Source: Colletes latitarsis
Taxonomy: Eukaryota > Arthropoda > Insecta > Hymenoptera > Colletidae
Direction of reading: 5' to 3'
Assembly: GCF_051014445.1 (NCBI RefSeq)
Contig: NW_027488366.1
Location: 28,042,001 to 28,106,000, forward strand
Length of the DNA stretch: 64,000 bases
The notes beneath the pieces are model-generated. The model was not told where the DNA came from. It made no database searches and saw nothing but the letters and a program-made list of their open reading frames with translations. Each line of letters begins with the position of its first letter. Position 1 is the first letter of the stretch. The translations under genes were made by a program, and so were the position numbers. Positions 24,432 to 38,493 of this stretch are shown piece after piece.

Positions 24432-25136
24432 GTTAGGTCTAGGTTAGCCCTGGGATTTTCACTCATCAGACTCATACTTTTGCGTTTTTCACATACTTGT
24501 TGAACAGATCCTGGGTTTTTTCTGGTTTGGATCACGTAGTAATGTAGTACCACACTGAAACAGTCAATGAAACCAGGTTTCCATGAATATTTTAGAAGAC
24601 AACGCAAGTTAGGTCTAGGTAAGGCCTGAGATTTTCACTGATCAGACTCATACTTTCGCATTCTTCGCATACTTGTTGAACGGATCCTGGGTTTTTTCTG
24701 GTTTGGATGACGTAGTAATGTGGTACCACACTGAAACATTCAATTAAACCTGGTCTTGATAAATATTTTAGAGGATAACGCAAGTTAGGTCTGGGATAGG
24801 TCAGGGATTTGACCTCATCAGACTCATAATTTCGCACACTTCACATACTCCTTGAACAGATCCTGGGTTATTTTCTGGTTTGGATCACATAGTAATGTGG
24901 TACCACACTGAAACAGTCGATTAAACCAGGTTTCGATCAATATTTTAGAGAATAATTCATGTTAGGTCTAGGTTAGGTCAAGGATTTGCTCTCATCAGGC
25001 TCATTCTTTCGCATATTTCTCATACTTGATGGCTAGATCCTGGACTTTTTCTGGATTGCATCACGTAGTAATGAAGTACAACACTGAAACAGTCAATTAA
25101 ACCTGGTTTCGATCAATATTTTAGAGAATAATTCAT

Positions 25137-25247
25137 GTTAGGTCTAGGTTAGGTCTGGGATTTGCTCTCATCAGGCACATTCTTTCGCATATTTCTCATA
25201 CTTGATGGCTAGATCCTGGGCTTTTTCTGGATTGCATAATAATTCAT
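25137..25247. repeat. Truncated A monomer (111 bp), copy 7
   Basis: Same joint at 25,237/25,238; lies 8,545 bp after copy 3 as part of the 4.9-kb block duplication. Private base: CATCAGGCACATTC. Confidence 0.92.
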
Positions 25248-27359
25248 GTTAGGTCTAGGTTAGGTCTAGTATTTACCCTCATCAGGCTCATTCTTTCGCA
25301 TATTTCTCAAACTTGATGGCTAGATCCTGGGCTTTTTCTGGATTGCATCACGTAGTAATGTAGTACCACACTGAAACATTCAATTAAACCTGGTCTTGAT
25401 AAATATTTCAGAGGATAACGCATGTTAGGTCTGGGTTAGGTCTAGGATTCGCACTCACCAGGCTCATACTTTCGCATATTTCTCATACTTCATGGCTAGA
25501 TCCTGGGCTGTTTCTGGATTGTATCACGTAGTAGTGAAGTACAACACTGAAACAGTCAATTGAACCTGGTCTCCATCAATATCTTAGAGGACAACGCAAG
25601 ATAGGTCTGGGATAGGTCTTGGATTTGCCCTCATCCGGCTCATACTTTCGCATATTTCTCATACTTCATGGCTAGATCCTGGGCTATTTCTGGATTGGAT
25701 CACGTAGTAAAGTGGTACCACACTGAAACATTCAATGAAACCTGGTCTGGATAAATATTTTAGAGGATAACGCATCTTAGGTCTGGGTTAGGTCTAAGAT
25801 TTGCCCTCATCAGGCTCACAGTTTAGCGTTTTTCGCATACTTGTTGAACAGATCCTGGGTTTTTTCTGGTTTGGATCACGTAGTAGTGTGGTACCACACT
25901 GAAACAGTCCATTAAACCTGGTTTGGATCAATATTTTAGAGGATAACGCATGTTAGGTCTAGGTTAGGTCGGGGATTTTCACTCATCAGACTCATACTTT
26001 CGCATTCTTCACATACTTGTTGAACGGATCCTGGGTTTTTTCTGGTTTGGATCACGTAGTAATGTGGTACCACACTGAAACAGTCGATTAAACCTGGTTT
26101 CGATCAATATTTTAGAGGATAACGCATGTTAGGTCTAGGATAGCCCTGGGATTTTCACTCATCAGACTCATACTTTTGCGTTTTTCACATACTTGTTGAA
26201 CAGATCCTGGGTTTTTTCTGGTTTGGATCACGTAGTAATGTAGTACCACACTGAAACAGTCAATTAAACCTGGTTTCGATGAATATTTTTGAGAATAATA
26301 CATGTTAGGTCTAGGTTAGGTCTGGGATTTGCTCTCATCAGGCTCATTCTTTCGCATATTTCTCATACTTGATGGCTAGATGCTGGGCTTTTTCTGGATT
26401 GCATCACGTAGTAATGAAGTACAACACAGAAACAGTCAATTAAACCTGGTTTCCATCAATATCTTAGAGGACAACGCAAGTTAGGTCTGGGATAGGTCTG
26501 GGATTTGCCCTCATCAGGCTCATACTTTCGCGTTTTTCACATACATGTTGAACAGATCCTGTGTTTTTTCTGGTTTGGATCACGTAGTAGTATGGTACCA
26601 CACTGAAACAGTCCATTAAACCTGGTTTGGATCAATATTTTAGAGGATAACGCATGTTAGGTCTAGGTTAGGTCGGGGATTTTCACTCATCAGACTCATA
26701 CTTTCGCATTCTTCACATACTTGTTGTACGGATCCCGGGTTTTTTCTGGTTTGGATCACGTAGTAATGTGGGACCACACTGAAACAGTCAACTAAACCTG
26801 CTTTCGATCAATATTTTTGAGAATAATACATGTTAGGTCTAGGTTAGGTCTGGGATTTGCTCTCATCAGGCTCATTCTTTCGCATATTTCTCATACTTGG
26901 TGGCTAGATGCTGGGCTTTTTCTGGACTGCATCACGTAGTAATGAAGTACAACACAGAAACAGTCAATTAAACCTGGTTTCCATCAATATCTTAGAGGAC
27001 AACGCAAGTTAGGTCTGGGATAGGTCTGGGATTTGCCCTCATCAGGCTCATACTTTCGCGTTTTTCACATACATGTTGAACAGATCCTGGGTTTTTTCTG
27101 GTTTGGATCACGTAGTAGTGTGGTACCACACTGAAACAGTCCATTAAACCTGGTTTGGATCAATATTTTAGAGGATAACGCATGTTAGGTCTAGGTTAGG
27201 TCGGGGATTTTCACTCATCAGACTTATACTTTCGCATTCTTCACATACTTGTTGAACGGATCCTGGGTTTTTTCTGGTTTGGATCACGTAGTAATGTGGT
27301 ACCACACTGAAACAGTCGATTAAACCTGGTTTCGATCAATATTTTAGAGGATAACGCAT

Positions 27360-28527
27360 GTTAGGTCTAGGTTAGCCCTGGGATTTTCACACATCAGACT
27401 CATACTTTTGCGTTTTTCACATACTTGTTGAACAGATCCTGGGTTTTTTCTGGTTTGGATCACGTAGTAATGTAGTACCACACTGAAACAGTCAATGAAA
27501 CCAGGTTTCCATGAATATTTTAGAAGACAACGCAAGTTAGGTCTAGGTAAGGCCTGAGATTTTCACTGATCAGACTCATACTTTCGCATTCTTCGCATAC
27601 TTGTTGAACGGATCCTGGGTTTTTTCTGGTTTGGATGACGTAGTAATGTGGTACCACACTGAAACATTCAATTAAACCTGGTCTTGATAAATATTTTAGA
27701 GGATAACGCAAGTTAGGTCTGGGATAGGTCAGGGATTTGACCTCATCAGACTCATAATTTCGCACACTTCACATACTCCTTGAACAGATCCTGGATTATT
27801 TTCTGGTTTGGATCACATAGTAATGTGGTACCACACTGAAACAGTCGATTAAACCAGGTTTCGATCAATATTTTAGAGAATAATTCATGTTAGGTCTAGG
27901 TTAGGTCAGGGACTTGCTCTCATCAGGCTCATTCTTTCGCATATTTCTCATACTTGATGGCTAGATCCTGGACTTTTTCTGGATTGCATCACGTAGTAAT
28001 GAAGTACAACACTGAAACAGTCAATTAAACCTGGTTTCGATCAATATTTTAGAGAATAATTCATGTTAGGTCTAGGTTAGGTCTGGGATTTGCTCTCATC
28101 AGGCTCATTCTTTCGCATATTTCTCATACTTGATGGCTAGATCCTGGGCTTTTTCTGGATTGCATAATAATTCATGTTAGGACTAGGTTAGGTCTAGTAT
28201 TTACCCTCATCAGGCTCATTCTTTCGCATATTTCTCAAACTTGATGGCTAGATCCTGGGCTTTTTCTGGATTGCATCACGTAGTAATGTAGTACCACACT
28301 GAAACATTCAATTAAACCTGGTTTGGATCAATATTTTAGAGGATAACGCATGTTAGGTCTAGGTTAGGTCGGGGATTTTCACTCATCAGACTCATACTTT
28401 CGCATTCTTCACATACTTGTTGAACGGATCCTGGGTTTTTTCTGGTTTGGATCACGTAGTAATGTGGTACCACACTGAAACAGTCGATTAAACCTGGTTT
28501 CGATCAATATTTTAGAGGATAACGCAT
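27360..28527. repeat. HOR-2 seven-monomer unit (1,168 bp), fourth full copy
   Basis: Matches 18,815-19,982 at a constant offset of 8,545 bp. One base in H (GTTAGGACTAGG near 28,176) and CTGGATTATTTTC near 27,790 are private to this copy. Confidence 0.9.
28065..28175. repeat. Truncated A monomer (111 bp), copy 8
   Basis: Same joint at 28,165/28,166; 8,545 bp after copy 4. Confidence 0.92.
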
Positions 28528-30844
28528 GTTAGGTCTAGGTTAGCCCTGGGATTTTCACTCATCAGACTCATACTTTTGCGTTTTTCACATACTTGTTGAA
28601 CAGATCCTGGGTTTTTTCTGGTTTGGATCACGTAGTAATGTAGTACCACACTGAAACAGTCAATGAAACCAGGTTTCCATGAATATTTTAGAAGACAACG
28701 CAAGTTAGGTCTAGGTAAGGCCTGAGATTTTCACTGATCAGACTCATACTTTCGCATTCTTCGCATACTTGTTGAACGGATCCTGGGTTTTTTCTGGTTT
28801 GGATGACGTAGTAATGTGGTACCACACTGAAACATTCAATTAAACCTGGTCTTGATAAATATTTTAGAGGATAACGCAAGTTAGGTCTGGGATAGGTCAG
28901 GGATTTGACCTCATCAGACTCATAATTTTGCACACTTCACATACTCCTTGAACAGATCCTGGGTTATTTTCTGGTTTGGATCACATAGTAATGTGGTACC
29001 ACACTGAAACAGTCGATTAAACCAGGTTTCGATCAATATTTTAGAGAATAATTCATGTTAGGTCTAGGTTAGGTCAAGGATTTGCTCTCATCAGGCTCAT
29101 TCTTTCGCATATTTCTCATACTTGATGGCTAGATCCTGGACTTTTTCTGGATTGCATCACGTAGTAATGAAGTACAACACTGAAACAGTCAATTAAACCT
29201 GGTTTCGATCAATATTTTAGAGAATAATTCATGTTAGGTCTAGGTTAGGTCTGGGATTTGCTCTCATCAGGCTCATTCTTTCGCATATTTCTCATACTTG
29301 ATGGCTAGATCCTGGGCTTTTTCTGGATTGCATAATAATTCATGTTAGGTCTAGGTTAGGTCTAGTATTTACCCTCATCAGGCTCATTCTTTCGCATATT
29401 TCTCAAACTTGATGGCTAGATCCTGGGCTTTTTCTGGATTGCACCACGTAGTAATGTAGTACCACACTGAAACATTCAATTAAACCTGGTCTTGATAAAT
29501 ATTTCAGAGGATAACGCATGTTAGGTCTGGGTTAGGTCTAGGATTCGCACTCACCAGGCTCATACTTTCGCATATTTCTCATACTTCATGGCTAGATCCT
29601 GGGCTGTTTCTGGATTGTATCACGTAGTAGTGAAGTACAACACTGAAACAGTCAATTGAACCTGGTCTCCATCAATATCTTAGAGGACAACGCAAGATAG
29701 GTCTGGGATAGGTCTTGGATTTGCCCTCATCAGGCTCATACTTTCGCATATTTCTCATACATCATGGCTAGATCCTGGGCTATTTCTGGATTGGATCACG
29801 TAGTAAAGTGGTACCACACTGAAACATTCAATGAAACCTGGTCTGGATAAATATTTTAGAGGATAACGCATCTTAGGTCTGGGTTAGGTCTAAGATTTGC
29901 CCTCATCAGGCTCACAGTTTAGCGTTTTTCGCATACTTGTTGAACAGATCCTGGGTTTTTTCTGGTTTGGATCAGGAAGTAGTGTGGTACCACACTGAAA
30001 CAGTCCATTAAACCTGGTTTTGCTCAATATTTTAGAGGATAACGCATGTTAGGTGTAGGTTAGGTCTGGGATTTGCCCTCATCAGGCTCTTACTTTCGCA
30101 TATTTCTCACACTTGATGGCTAGATCCTGGACTTTTTCTGGATTGCATCACGTAGTAATGAAGTACAACACTGAAACAGTCAATTAAACCTGGTTTCCAT
30201 CAATATCTTCGAGGACAACGCAAGTTTGGTCTGGGATAGGTTTGGGATTTGCCCACATCAGGCTCATACTTTCGCGTTTTTCACATACATGTTGAACAGA
30301 TCCTGGGTTTTTTCTGGTTTGGATCACGTAGTAGTGTGGTACCACACTGAAACAGTCCATTAAACCTGGTTTGGATCAATATTTTAGAGGATAACGCATG
30401 TTAGGTCTAGGTTAGGTCGGGGATTTTCACTCATCAGACTCATACTTTCGCATTCTTCACATACTTGTTGAACGGATCCTGGGTTTTTTCTGGTTTGGAT
30501 CACGTAGTAATGTGGTACCACACTGAAACAGTCGATTAAACCTGGTTTCGATCAATATTTTAGAGGATAACGCATGTTAGGTCTAGGTTAGCCCTGGGAT
30601 TTTCACTCATCAGACTCATACTTTTGCGTTTTTCACATACTTGTTGAACAGATCCTGGGTTTTTTCTGGTTTGGATCACGTAGTAATGTAGTACCACACT
30701 GAAACAGTCAATGAAACCAGGTTTCCATGAATATTTTAGAAGACAACGCATGTTAGGTCTAGGTTAGGTCTGGGATTTTCACTCATCAGACTCATACTTT
30801 CGCATTCTTCACATACTTGTTGTACGGATCCTGGGTTTTTTCTG
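28312..30844. repeat. 2.53-kb duplicated block, copy 1
   Basis: Aligns to 32,648-35,180 at a constant 4,336 bp. The left joint is in TTCAATTAAACC versus GTCCATTAAACC; the right joint follows TTTTTTCTG (30,844), where one copy has CTGATTTGG and the other CTGGTTTGG. Confidence 0.9.
29233..29343. repeat. Truncated A monomer (111 bp), copy 9
   Basis: Same joint at 29,333/29,334, 1,168 bp after copy 8. H and two E monomers follow, as after copies 2, 3, 7 and 10. Confidence 0.92.
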
Positions 30845-31038
30845 ATTTGGATCACGTAGTAGTGTGGTACCACACTGAAACAGTCGATTGAACCTGGTTT
30901 CGATCAATATTTTAGAGGATAACGCATGTTAGGTCTAGGTTAGCCCTGGGATTTTCACTCATCAGACTCATACTTTCGCATTCTTCACATACTTGTTGAA
31001 CAGATCCTGGGTTTTTTCTGGTTTGGATCACGTAGTAA

Positions 31039-31050
31039 TGTGGGCCCACA
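31039..31050. other. Palindrome with GGGCCC centre, copy 2
   Basis: Same TGTGGGCCCACA, followed as in copy 1 by ACAATCATTTAAACC, so both probably descend from one event. Confidence 0.9.
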
Positions 31051-31983
31051 CTGAAACAATCATTTAAACCTGGTCTTGATAAATATTTTAGAGGATAACG
31101 CAAGTTAGGTCTGGGAAAGGTCTAGGATTTGCCCTCATCTGGCTCTTACTTTCGCATATTTCTCATACTTCATGGCTAGATCCTGGGCTGTTTCTGGATT
31201 GTATCACGTAGTAATGTGGTACCACGCTGAAACAGTCAATTAAACCTGGTTTCGATCAATATTTTAGAGGATAACGGAAGTTAGGTCTGGGATAGGTCTA
31301 GGATTTGCCCTCATCAGGCTCTTACTTTCGCATATTTCTCATACTTCATGGCTAGCTCCTGGGCTATTTCTGGATTGGATCACGTAGTAAAGTGGTACCA
31401 CACTGAAACATTCAATGAAACCTGGTCTGGATAAATATCTTAGAGGATAACGCATGTTAGGTCAAGGTTAGGTCTAAGATTTGCCCTCATCAGGCTCACA
31501 GTTTCGCGTTTTTCACATACTTGTTGAACAGATCCTGGGCTATTTCGGGATTGGATCACGTAGCAAAGTGGTACCACACTGAAACAGTCCATTAAACCTG
31601 GTTTCGCTCAATATTTTAGAGGATAACGCATGTTAGGTCTAGGTTAGGTCTAGTATTTACCCTCATCAGGCTCATTCTTTCGCATATTTCTCAAACTTGA
31701 TGGCTAGATCCTGGGCTTTTTCTGGATTGCATCACGTAGTAATGTGGTACCACACTGAAACATTCAATTAAACCTGGTCTTGATAAATATTTTAGAAAAT
31801 AACGGATGTTAGGTCTGGGTTAGGTCTAGGATTTGCCCTCATCAGGCTCATACTTTCGCATATTTCTCATACTTCATGGCTTGCTCCTGGGCTATTTCTG
31901 GATTGTATCACGTAGTAAAGTGGTACCACGCTGAAACAGTCAATTAAACCTGGTTTCGATCAATATTTTAGAGGATAACGGAA

Positions 31984-32159
31984 GTTAGGTCTGGGATAGG
32001 TCTAGGATTTGCCCTCATCAGGCACTTACTTTCGCATATTTCTCATACTTCATGGCTAGATCCTGGGCTATTTCTGGATTGGATCACGTAGTAAAGTGGT
32101 ACCACACTGAAACATTCAATGAAACCTGGTCTGGATAAATATTTTAGAGGATAACGCAT
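31984..32159. repeat. Reference monomer, type E (176 bp)
   Basis: Type E has TTTGCCCTCATCAGGC, CGCATATTTCTCATACTTCATGGCTAG-type sequence (CATGG where A has GATGG), GGGCTATTTCTGG or GGGCTGTTTCTGG, and often TAGTAAAGTGG before the dyad. It combines an A-like left half with a dyad-bearing right half, so the type may be an old recombinant. Confidence 0.85.
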
Positions 32160-32647
32160 CTTAGGTCTGGGTTAGGTCTAAGATTTGCCCTCATCACGCT
32201 CACAGTTTAGCGTTTTTCGCATACTTGTTGAACAGATCCTGGGTTTTTTCTGGTTTGGATCACGAAGTAGTGTGGTACCACACTGAAACAGTCCATTAAA
32301 CCTGGTTTTGCTCAATATTTTAGAGGATAACGCATGTTAGGTGTAGGTTAGGTCTGGGATTTGCCCTCATCAGGCTCTTACTTTCGCATATTTCTCACAC
32401 TTGATGGCTAGATCCTGGACTTTTTCTGGATTGCATCACGTAGTAATGAAGTACAACACTGAAACAGTCAATTAAACCTGGTTTCCATCAATATCTTCGA
32501 GGACAACGCAAGTTAGGTCTGGGATAGGTTTGGGATTTGCCCCCATCAGGCTCATACTTTCGCGTTTTTCACATACATGTTGAACAGATCCTGGGTTTTT
32601 TCTGGTTTGGATCACGTAGTAGTGTGGTACCACACTGAAACAGTCCA

Positions 32648-35180
32648 TTAAACCTGGTTTGGATCAATATTTTAGAGGATAACGCATGTTAGGTCTAGGT
32701 TAGGTCGGGGATTTTCACTCATCAGACTCATACTTTCGCATTCTTCACATACTTGTTGAACGGATCCTGGGTTTTTTCTGGTTTGGATCACGTAGTAATG
32801 TGGTACCACACTGAAACAGTCGATTAAACCTGGTTTCGATCAATATTTTAGAGGATAACGCATGTTAGGTCTAGGTTAGCCCTGGGATTTTCACTCATCA
32901 GACTCATACTTTTGCGTTTTTCACATACTTGTTGAACAGATCCTGGGTTTTTTCTGGTTTGGATCACGTAGTAATGTAGTACCACACTGAAACAGTCAAT
33001 GAAACCAGGTTTCCATGAATATTTTAGAAGACAACGCAAGTTAGGTCTAGGTAAGGCCTGAGATTTTCACTGATCAGACTCATACTTTCGCATTCTTCGC
33101 ATACTTGTTGAACGGATCCTGGGTTTTTTCTGGTTTGGATGACGTAGTAATGTGGTACCACACTGAAACATTCAATTAAACCTGGTCTTGATAAATATTT
33201 TAGAGGATAACGCAAGTTAGGTCTGGGATAGGTCAGGGATTTGACCTCATCAGACTCATAATTTCGCACACTTCACATACTCCTTGAACAGATCCTGGGT
33301 TATTTTCTGGTTTGGATCACATAGTAATGTGGTACCACGCTGAAACAGTCGATTAAACCAGGTTTCGATCAATATTTTAGAGAATAATTCATGTTAGGTC
33401 TAGGTTAGGTCAAGGATTTGCTCTCATCAGGCTCATTCTTTCGCATATTTCTCATACTTGATGGCTAGATCCTGGACTTTTTCTGGATTGCATCACGTAG
33501 TAATGAAGTACAACACTGAAACAGTCAATTAAACCTGGTTTCGATCAATATTTTAGAGAATAATTCATGTTGGGTCTAGGTTAGGTCTGGGATTTGCTCT
33601 CATCAGGCTCATTCTTTCGCATATTTCTCATACTTGATGGCTAGATCCTGGGCTTTTTCTGGATTGCATAATAATTCATGTTAGGTCTAGGTTAGGTCTA
33701 GTATTTACCCTCATCAGGCTCATTCTTTCGCATATTTCTCAAACTTGATGGCTAGATCCTGGGCTTTTTCTGGATTGCATCACGTAGTAATGTAGTACCA
33801 CACTGAAACATTCAATTAAACCTGGTCTTGATAAATATTTCAGAGGATAACGCATGTTAGGTCTGGGTTAGGTCTAGGATTCGCACTCACCAGGCTCATA
33901 CTTTCGCATATTTCTCATACTTCATGGCTAGATCCTGGGCTGTTTCTGGATTGTATCACGTAGTAGTGAAGTACAACACTGAAACAGTCAATTGAACCTG
34001 GTCTCCATCAATATCTTAGAGGACAACGCAAGATAGGTCTGGGATAGGTCTTGGATTTGCCCTCATCAGGCTCATACTTTCGCATATTTCTCATACTTCA
34101 TGGCTAGATCCTGGGCTATTTCTGGATTGGATCACGTAGTAAAGTGGTACCACACTGAAACATTCAATGAAACCTGGTCTGGATAAATATTTTAGAGGAT
34201 AACGCATCTTAGGTCTGGGTTAGGTCTAAGATTTGCCCTCATCAGGCTCACAGTTTAGCGTTTTTCGCATACTTGTTGAACAGATCCTGGGTTTTTTCTG
34301 GTTTGGATCACGAAGTAGTGTGGTACCACACTGAAACAGTCCATTAAACCTGGTTTTGCTCAATATTTTAGAGGATAACGCATGTTAGGTGTAGGTTAGG
34401 TCTGGGATTTGCCCTCATCAGGCTCTTACTTTCGCATATTTCTCACACTTGATGGCTAGATCCTGGACTTTTTCAGGATTGCATCACGTAGTAATGAAGT
34501 ACAACACTGAAACAGTCAATTAAACCTGGTTTCCATCAATATCTTCGAGGACAACGCAAGTTAGGTCTGGGATAGGTTTGGGATTTGCCCACATCAGGCT
34601 CATACTTTCGCGTTTTTCACATACATGTTGAACAGATCCTGGGTTTTTTCTGGTTTGGATCACGTAGTAGTGTGGTACCACACTGAAACAGTCCATTAAA
34701 CCTGGTTTGGATCAATATTTTAGAGGATAACGCATGTTAGGTCTAGGTTAGGTCGGGGATTTTCACTCATCAGACTCATACTTTCGCATTCTTCACATAC
34801 TTGTTGAACGGATCCTGGGTTTTTTCTGGTTTGGATCACGTAGTAATGTGGTACCACACTGAAACAGTCGATTAAACCTGGTTTCGATCAATATTTTAGA
34901 GGATAACGCATGTTAGGTCTAGGTTAGCCCTGGGATTTTCACTCATCAGACTCATACTTTTGCGTTTTTCACATACTTGTTGAACAGACCCTGGGTTTTT
35001 TCTGGTTTGGATCACGTAGTAATGTAGTACCACACTGAAACAGTCAATGAAACCAGGTTTCCATGAATATTTTAGAAGACAACGCATGTTAGGTCTAGGT
35101 TAGGTCTGGGATTTTCACTCATCAGACTCATACTTTCGCATTCTTCACATACTTGTTGTACGGATCCTGGGTTTTTTCTG
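32648..35180. repeat. 2.53-kb duplicated block, copy 2
   Basis: Duplicate of 28,312-30,844. Contains the third copy of the 1.56-kb segment and truncated monomer copy 10. Confidence 0.9.
33569..33679. repeat. Truncated A monomer (111 bp), copy 10
   Basis: Same joint at 33,669/33,670; 4,336 bp after copy 9 as part of the 2.5-kb block duplication. Its first 11-mer starts GTTGGGTC. Confidence 0.92.
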
Positions 35181-35280
35181 GTTTGGATCACGTAGTAATG
35201 TGGGACCACACTGAAACAGTCAATTAAACCTGGTTTCGATGGATATTTTTGAGAATAATACATGTTAGTTCTAGGTTAGG

Positions 35281-35984
35281 TCTGGGATTTGCTCTCATCA
35301 GGCTCATTCTTTCGCATATTTCTCATACTTGATGGCTAGATGCTGGGCTTTTTCTGGATTGCATCACGTAGTAATGAAGTACAACACAGAAACAGTCAAT
35401 TAAACCTGGTTTCCATCAATATCTTAGAGGACAACGCAAGTCAGGTCTGGGATAGGTCTGGGATTTGCCCTCATCAGGCTCCTACTTTCGCGTTTTTCAC
35501 ATACATGTTGAACAGATCCTGGGTTTTTTCTGGTTTGGATCACGTAGTAGTATGGTACCACACTGAAACAGTCCATTAAACCTGGTTTGGATCAATATTT
35601 TAGGGGATAACGCATGTTAGGTCTAGGTTAAGTCTGGGATTTGCTCTCATCAGGCTCATTCTTTCGCATATTTCTCATACTTGATGGCTAGATGCTGGGC
35701 TTTTTCTGGATGGTATCACGTAGTAATGAAGTACAACACAGAAACAGTCAATTAAACCTGGTTTCCATCAATATCTTAGAGGACAACGCAAGTCAGGTCT
35801 GGGATAGGTCTGGGATTTGCCCTCATCAGGCTCATACTTTCGCGTTTTTCACATACATGTTGAACAGATCCTGGGTTTTTTCTGGTTTGGATCACGTAGT
35901 AGTATGGTACCACACTGAAACAGTCCATTAAACCTGGTTTGGATCAATATTTTAGAGGATAACGCATGTTAGGTCTAGGTTAGG
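35281..35984. repeat. Recent tandem duplication of an A-C dimer (2 x 352 bp)
   Basis: Units 35,281-35,632 and 35,633-35,984 share the private AAGTCAGGTCTGG change in the C monomer and differ at only a few bases (CTCCTACTTTC against CTCATACTTTC, GGATTGCATC against GGATGGTATC). The shared private change argues for a direct local duplication. Confidence 0.9.
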
Positions 35985-38493
35985 TCGGGGATTTTCACTC
36001 ATCAGACTCATACTTTCGCATTCTTCACATACTTGTTGAACGGATCCTGGGTTTTTTCTGGTTTGGATCACGTAGTAATGTGGTACCACACTGAAACAGT
36101 CGATTAAACCTGGTTTCGATCAATATTTTAGAGGAGAACGCATGTTAGGTCTAGGTTAGCCCTGGGATTTTCACTCATCAGACTCATACTTTTGCGTTTT
36201 CACATACTTGTTGAACAGATCCTGGGTTTTTTCTGATTTGGATCACGTAGTAGTGTGGTACCACACTGAAACAGTCGATTAAACCTGGTTTCGATGGATA
36301 TTTTTGAGAATAATACATGTTAGTTCTAGGTTAGGTCTGGGATTTGCTCTCATCAGGCTCATTCTTTCGCATATTTCTCACACTTGATGGCTAGATCCTG
36401 GGCTTTTTCTAGAATGCATCACGTAGTAATGTAGTACCACACTGAAACAGTCAATGAAACCAGGTTTCCATGAATATTTTAGAAGACACCGCAAGTTAGG
36501 TCTAGGTAAGGCCTGAGATTTTCACTGATCAGACTCATACTTTCGCATTCTTCGCATACTTGTTGAACGGATCCTGGGTTTTTTCTGGTTTGGATGACGT
36601 AGTAATGTGGTACCACACTGAAACATTCAATTAAACCTGGTCTTGATAAATATTTTAGAAAATAACGGATGTTAGGTCTGGGTTAGGTCTAGGATTTGCC
36701 CTCATCAGGCTCATACTTTCGCATATTTCTCATACTTCATGGCTAGATCCTGGGCTATTTCTGGATTGGATCACGAAGTAATGTGGTACCACACTGAAAC
36801 AGTCGATTAAACCTGGTTTCGATCAATATTTTAGAGGAGAACGCATGTTAGGTCTAGGTTAGCCCTGGGATTTTCACTCATCAAACTCATACTTTTGCGT
36901 TTTTCACATACTTGTTGAACAGATCCTGGGTTTTTTCTGATTTGGATCACGTAGTAGTGTGGTACCACACTGAAACAATCATTTAAACCTGGTCTTGATA
37001 AATATTTTAGAGGATAACGCATGTTAGGTTTGGGTTAGGTCTAGGATTTGCCCACATCAGGCTCATACTTTCGCATTTTCCACAGACTTGTTGAACAGAT
37101 CCTGGGATTTTTCTGGTATGGATCACGTAGTAATGTGGTACCATACTGAAACATTCAGTTAAACCTGGTCTTGATAAATATTTTTGAGGATAACGCATGT
37201 TAGGTCTGGGTTAGGTCTAGGATTTGCCCTCATCACGCTCATACTTTCGCATATTTCTCATACTTCATGGTTAGATCCAGGGCTTTTTCTGGGTTGCATC
37301 ACGTAGTAATGAAGTACAACACTGAAACAATCAATTAAACCTGGTTTCGATAAATATTTTAGAGAATAATTCATGTTAGGCCTAGGTTAGGCCTGGGATT
37401 TGCCCTCATCAGGGTCATACTTTCGCAGTTCTAACATACGTGTTGACCTGATCGAGGGTTTTTTCTGCTTTGGATCACGTAGTAAAGTGGTACCACACTG
37501 AAACAGTCCACTAAACCTGGTTTGGATCAATATTTTAGAGGATAATGCATGTTAGGTCTAGGTTAGCCCTGAGATTTTCACTCATCAGACTCATACTTTC
37601 GCATTCTTCAGATACCTGTTGAACGGATCCTGGGTTTTTTCTGGTCTGGTTCACGTAGTAATGTGGTACCACACTGAAACATTCACTTAAACCTGGTCTT
37701 GATAAATATTAAAGAGGATAACGCATGTTAGGTCTGGGTTAGGTCTAGGATTTGCCCTCATCAGGCTCCTCCTTTCGCATATTTCTCATACTTCATGGCT
37801 GGATCCTGCACTATTTCTGGATTGGATCACATAGTAATGTGGTACCACACTGAAACAGTCAATTAAACCTGGTTTTGATCAATATTTTAGAGAATAATTC
37901 ATGTTAGGTCTAGGTTCGGTCAGGGACTTGCTCTCATCAGGCACATTCTTTCGCATATTTCTCATACTTGATGGCTAGATCCTGGGCATTTTCTGGATTG
38001 CTTCACGTAGTAATGAAGCACAACACTGAAACAGTCAATTAAACCAGGTTTCGATCAATATTTTAGAGAATAATTCATGTTAGGTCTAGGTTAGGTCTGG
38101 GATTTGCTCCCATCAGGCTCATTCTTTCGCATATTTGTCATACTTGATGGCTAGATCCTGGGCTTTTTCTGGATTGCATCACGTAGTAATGAAGTACAAC
38201 ACTGAAACAGTCAATTAAACCTAGCTTCCATCAATATCTTAGAGGACAACGCAAGTTAGGTCTGGGATAGGTCTGGGATTTGCCCACATCAGGCTCATAC
38301 TTTCGCGTTTTTCACAGACTTGTTGAACAGATCCTGGGATTTTTCTGGTATGGATCACGTAGTAATGTGGTACCATACTGAAACATTCAGTTAAACCTGG
38401 TCTTGATAAATATTTTAGGGGATAACGCATGTTAGGTTTGGGTTAGGTCTAGGATTTGCCCACATCAGGCTCATACTTTCGCATTTTTCACAG
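35985..38493. repeat. Transition from central to third domain
   Basis: Single-copy mixtures of B, G, A, E and F types, ending in monomers with GGGATTTTTCTGGTATGG and ACCATACTGAAAC that are characteristic of the third domain. One G monomer near 36,145 lacks a T (GCGTTTTCACATAC). The first F monomer appears near 37,380. I see nothing but satellite here. Confidence 0.82.

Larger units (their letters stand above)
24216..29151. repeat. 4.94-kb duplicated block, copy 2
   Basis: Duplicate of 15,671-20,606 at 8,545 bp. Its right part (from 28,312) also takes part in the next duplication at 4,336 bp, so the two events overlap and the 2.5-kb one used already duplicated material. Confidence 0.92.
30845..32647. 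repeat. E-rich segment between the 2.53-kb copies
   Basis: Mostly E monomers (GGCTATTTCTGG or GGCTGTTTCTGG, TAGTAAAGTGG) with single G-like, H-like, A/E and C units. It contains the second GGGCCC dyad at 31,039-31,050. Several monomers carry ATAACGGAAG or ATAACGGATG in place of ATAACGCAAG, a mark of this stretch and of about 36,660. Confidence 0.82.
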
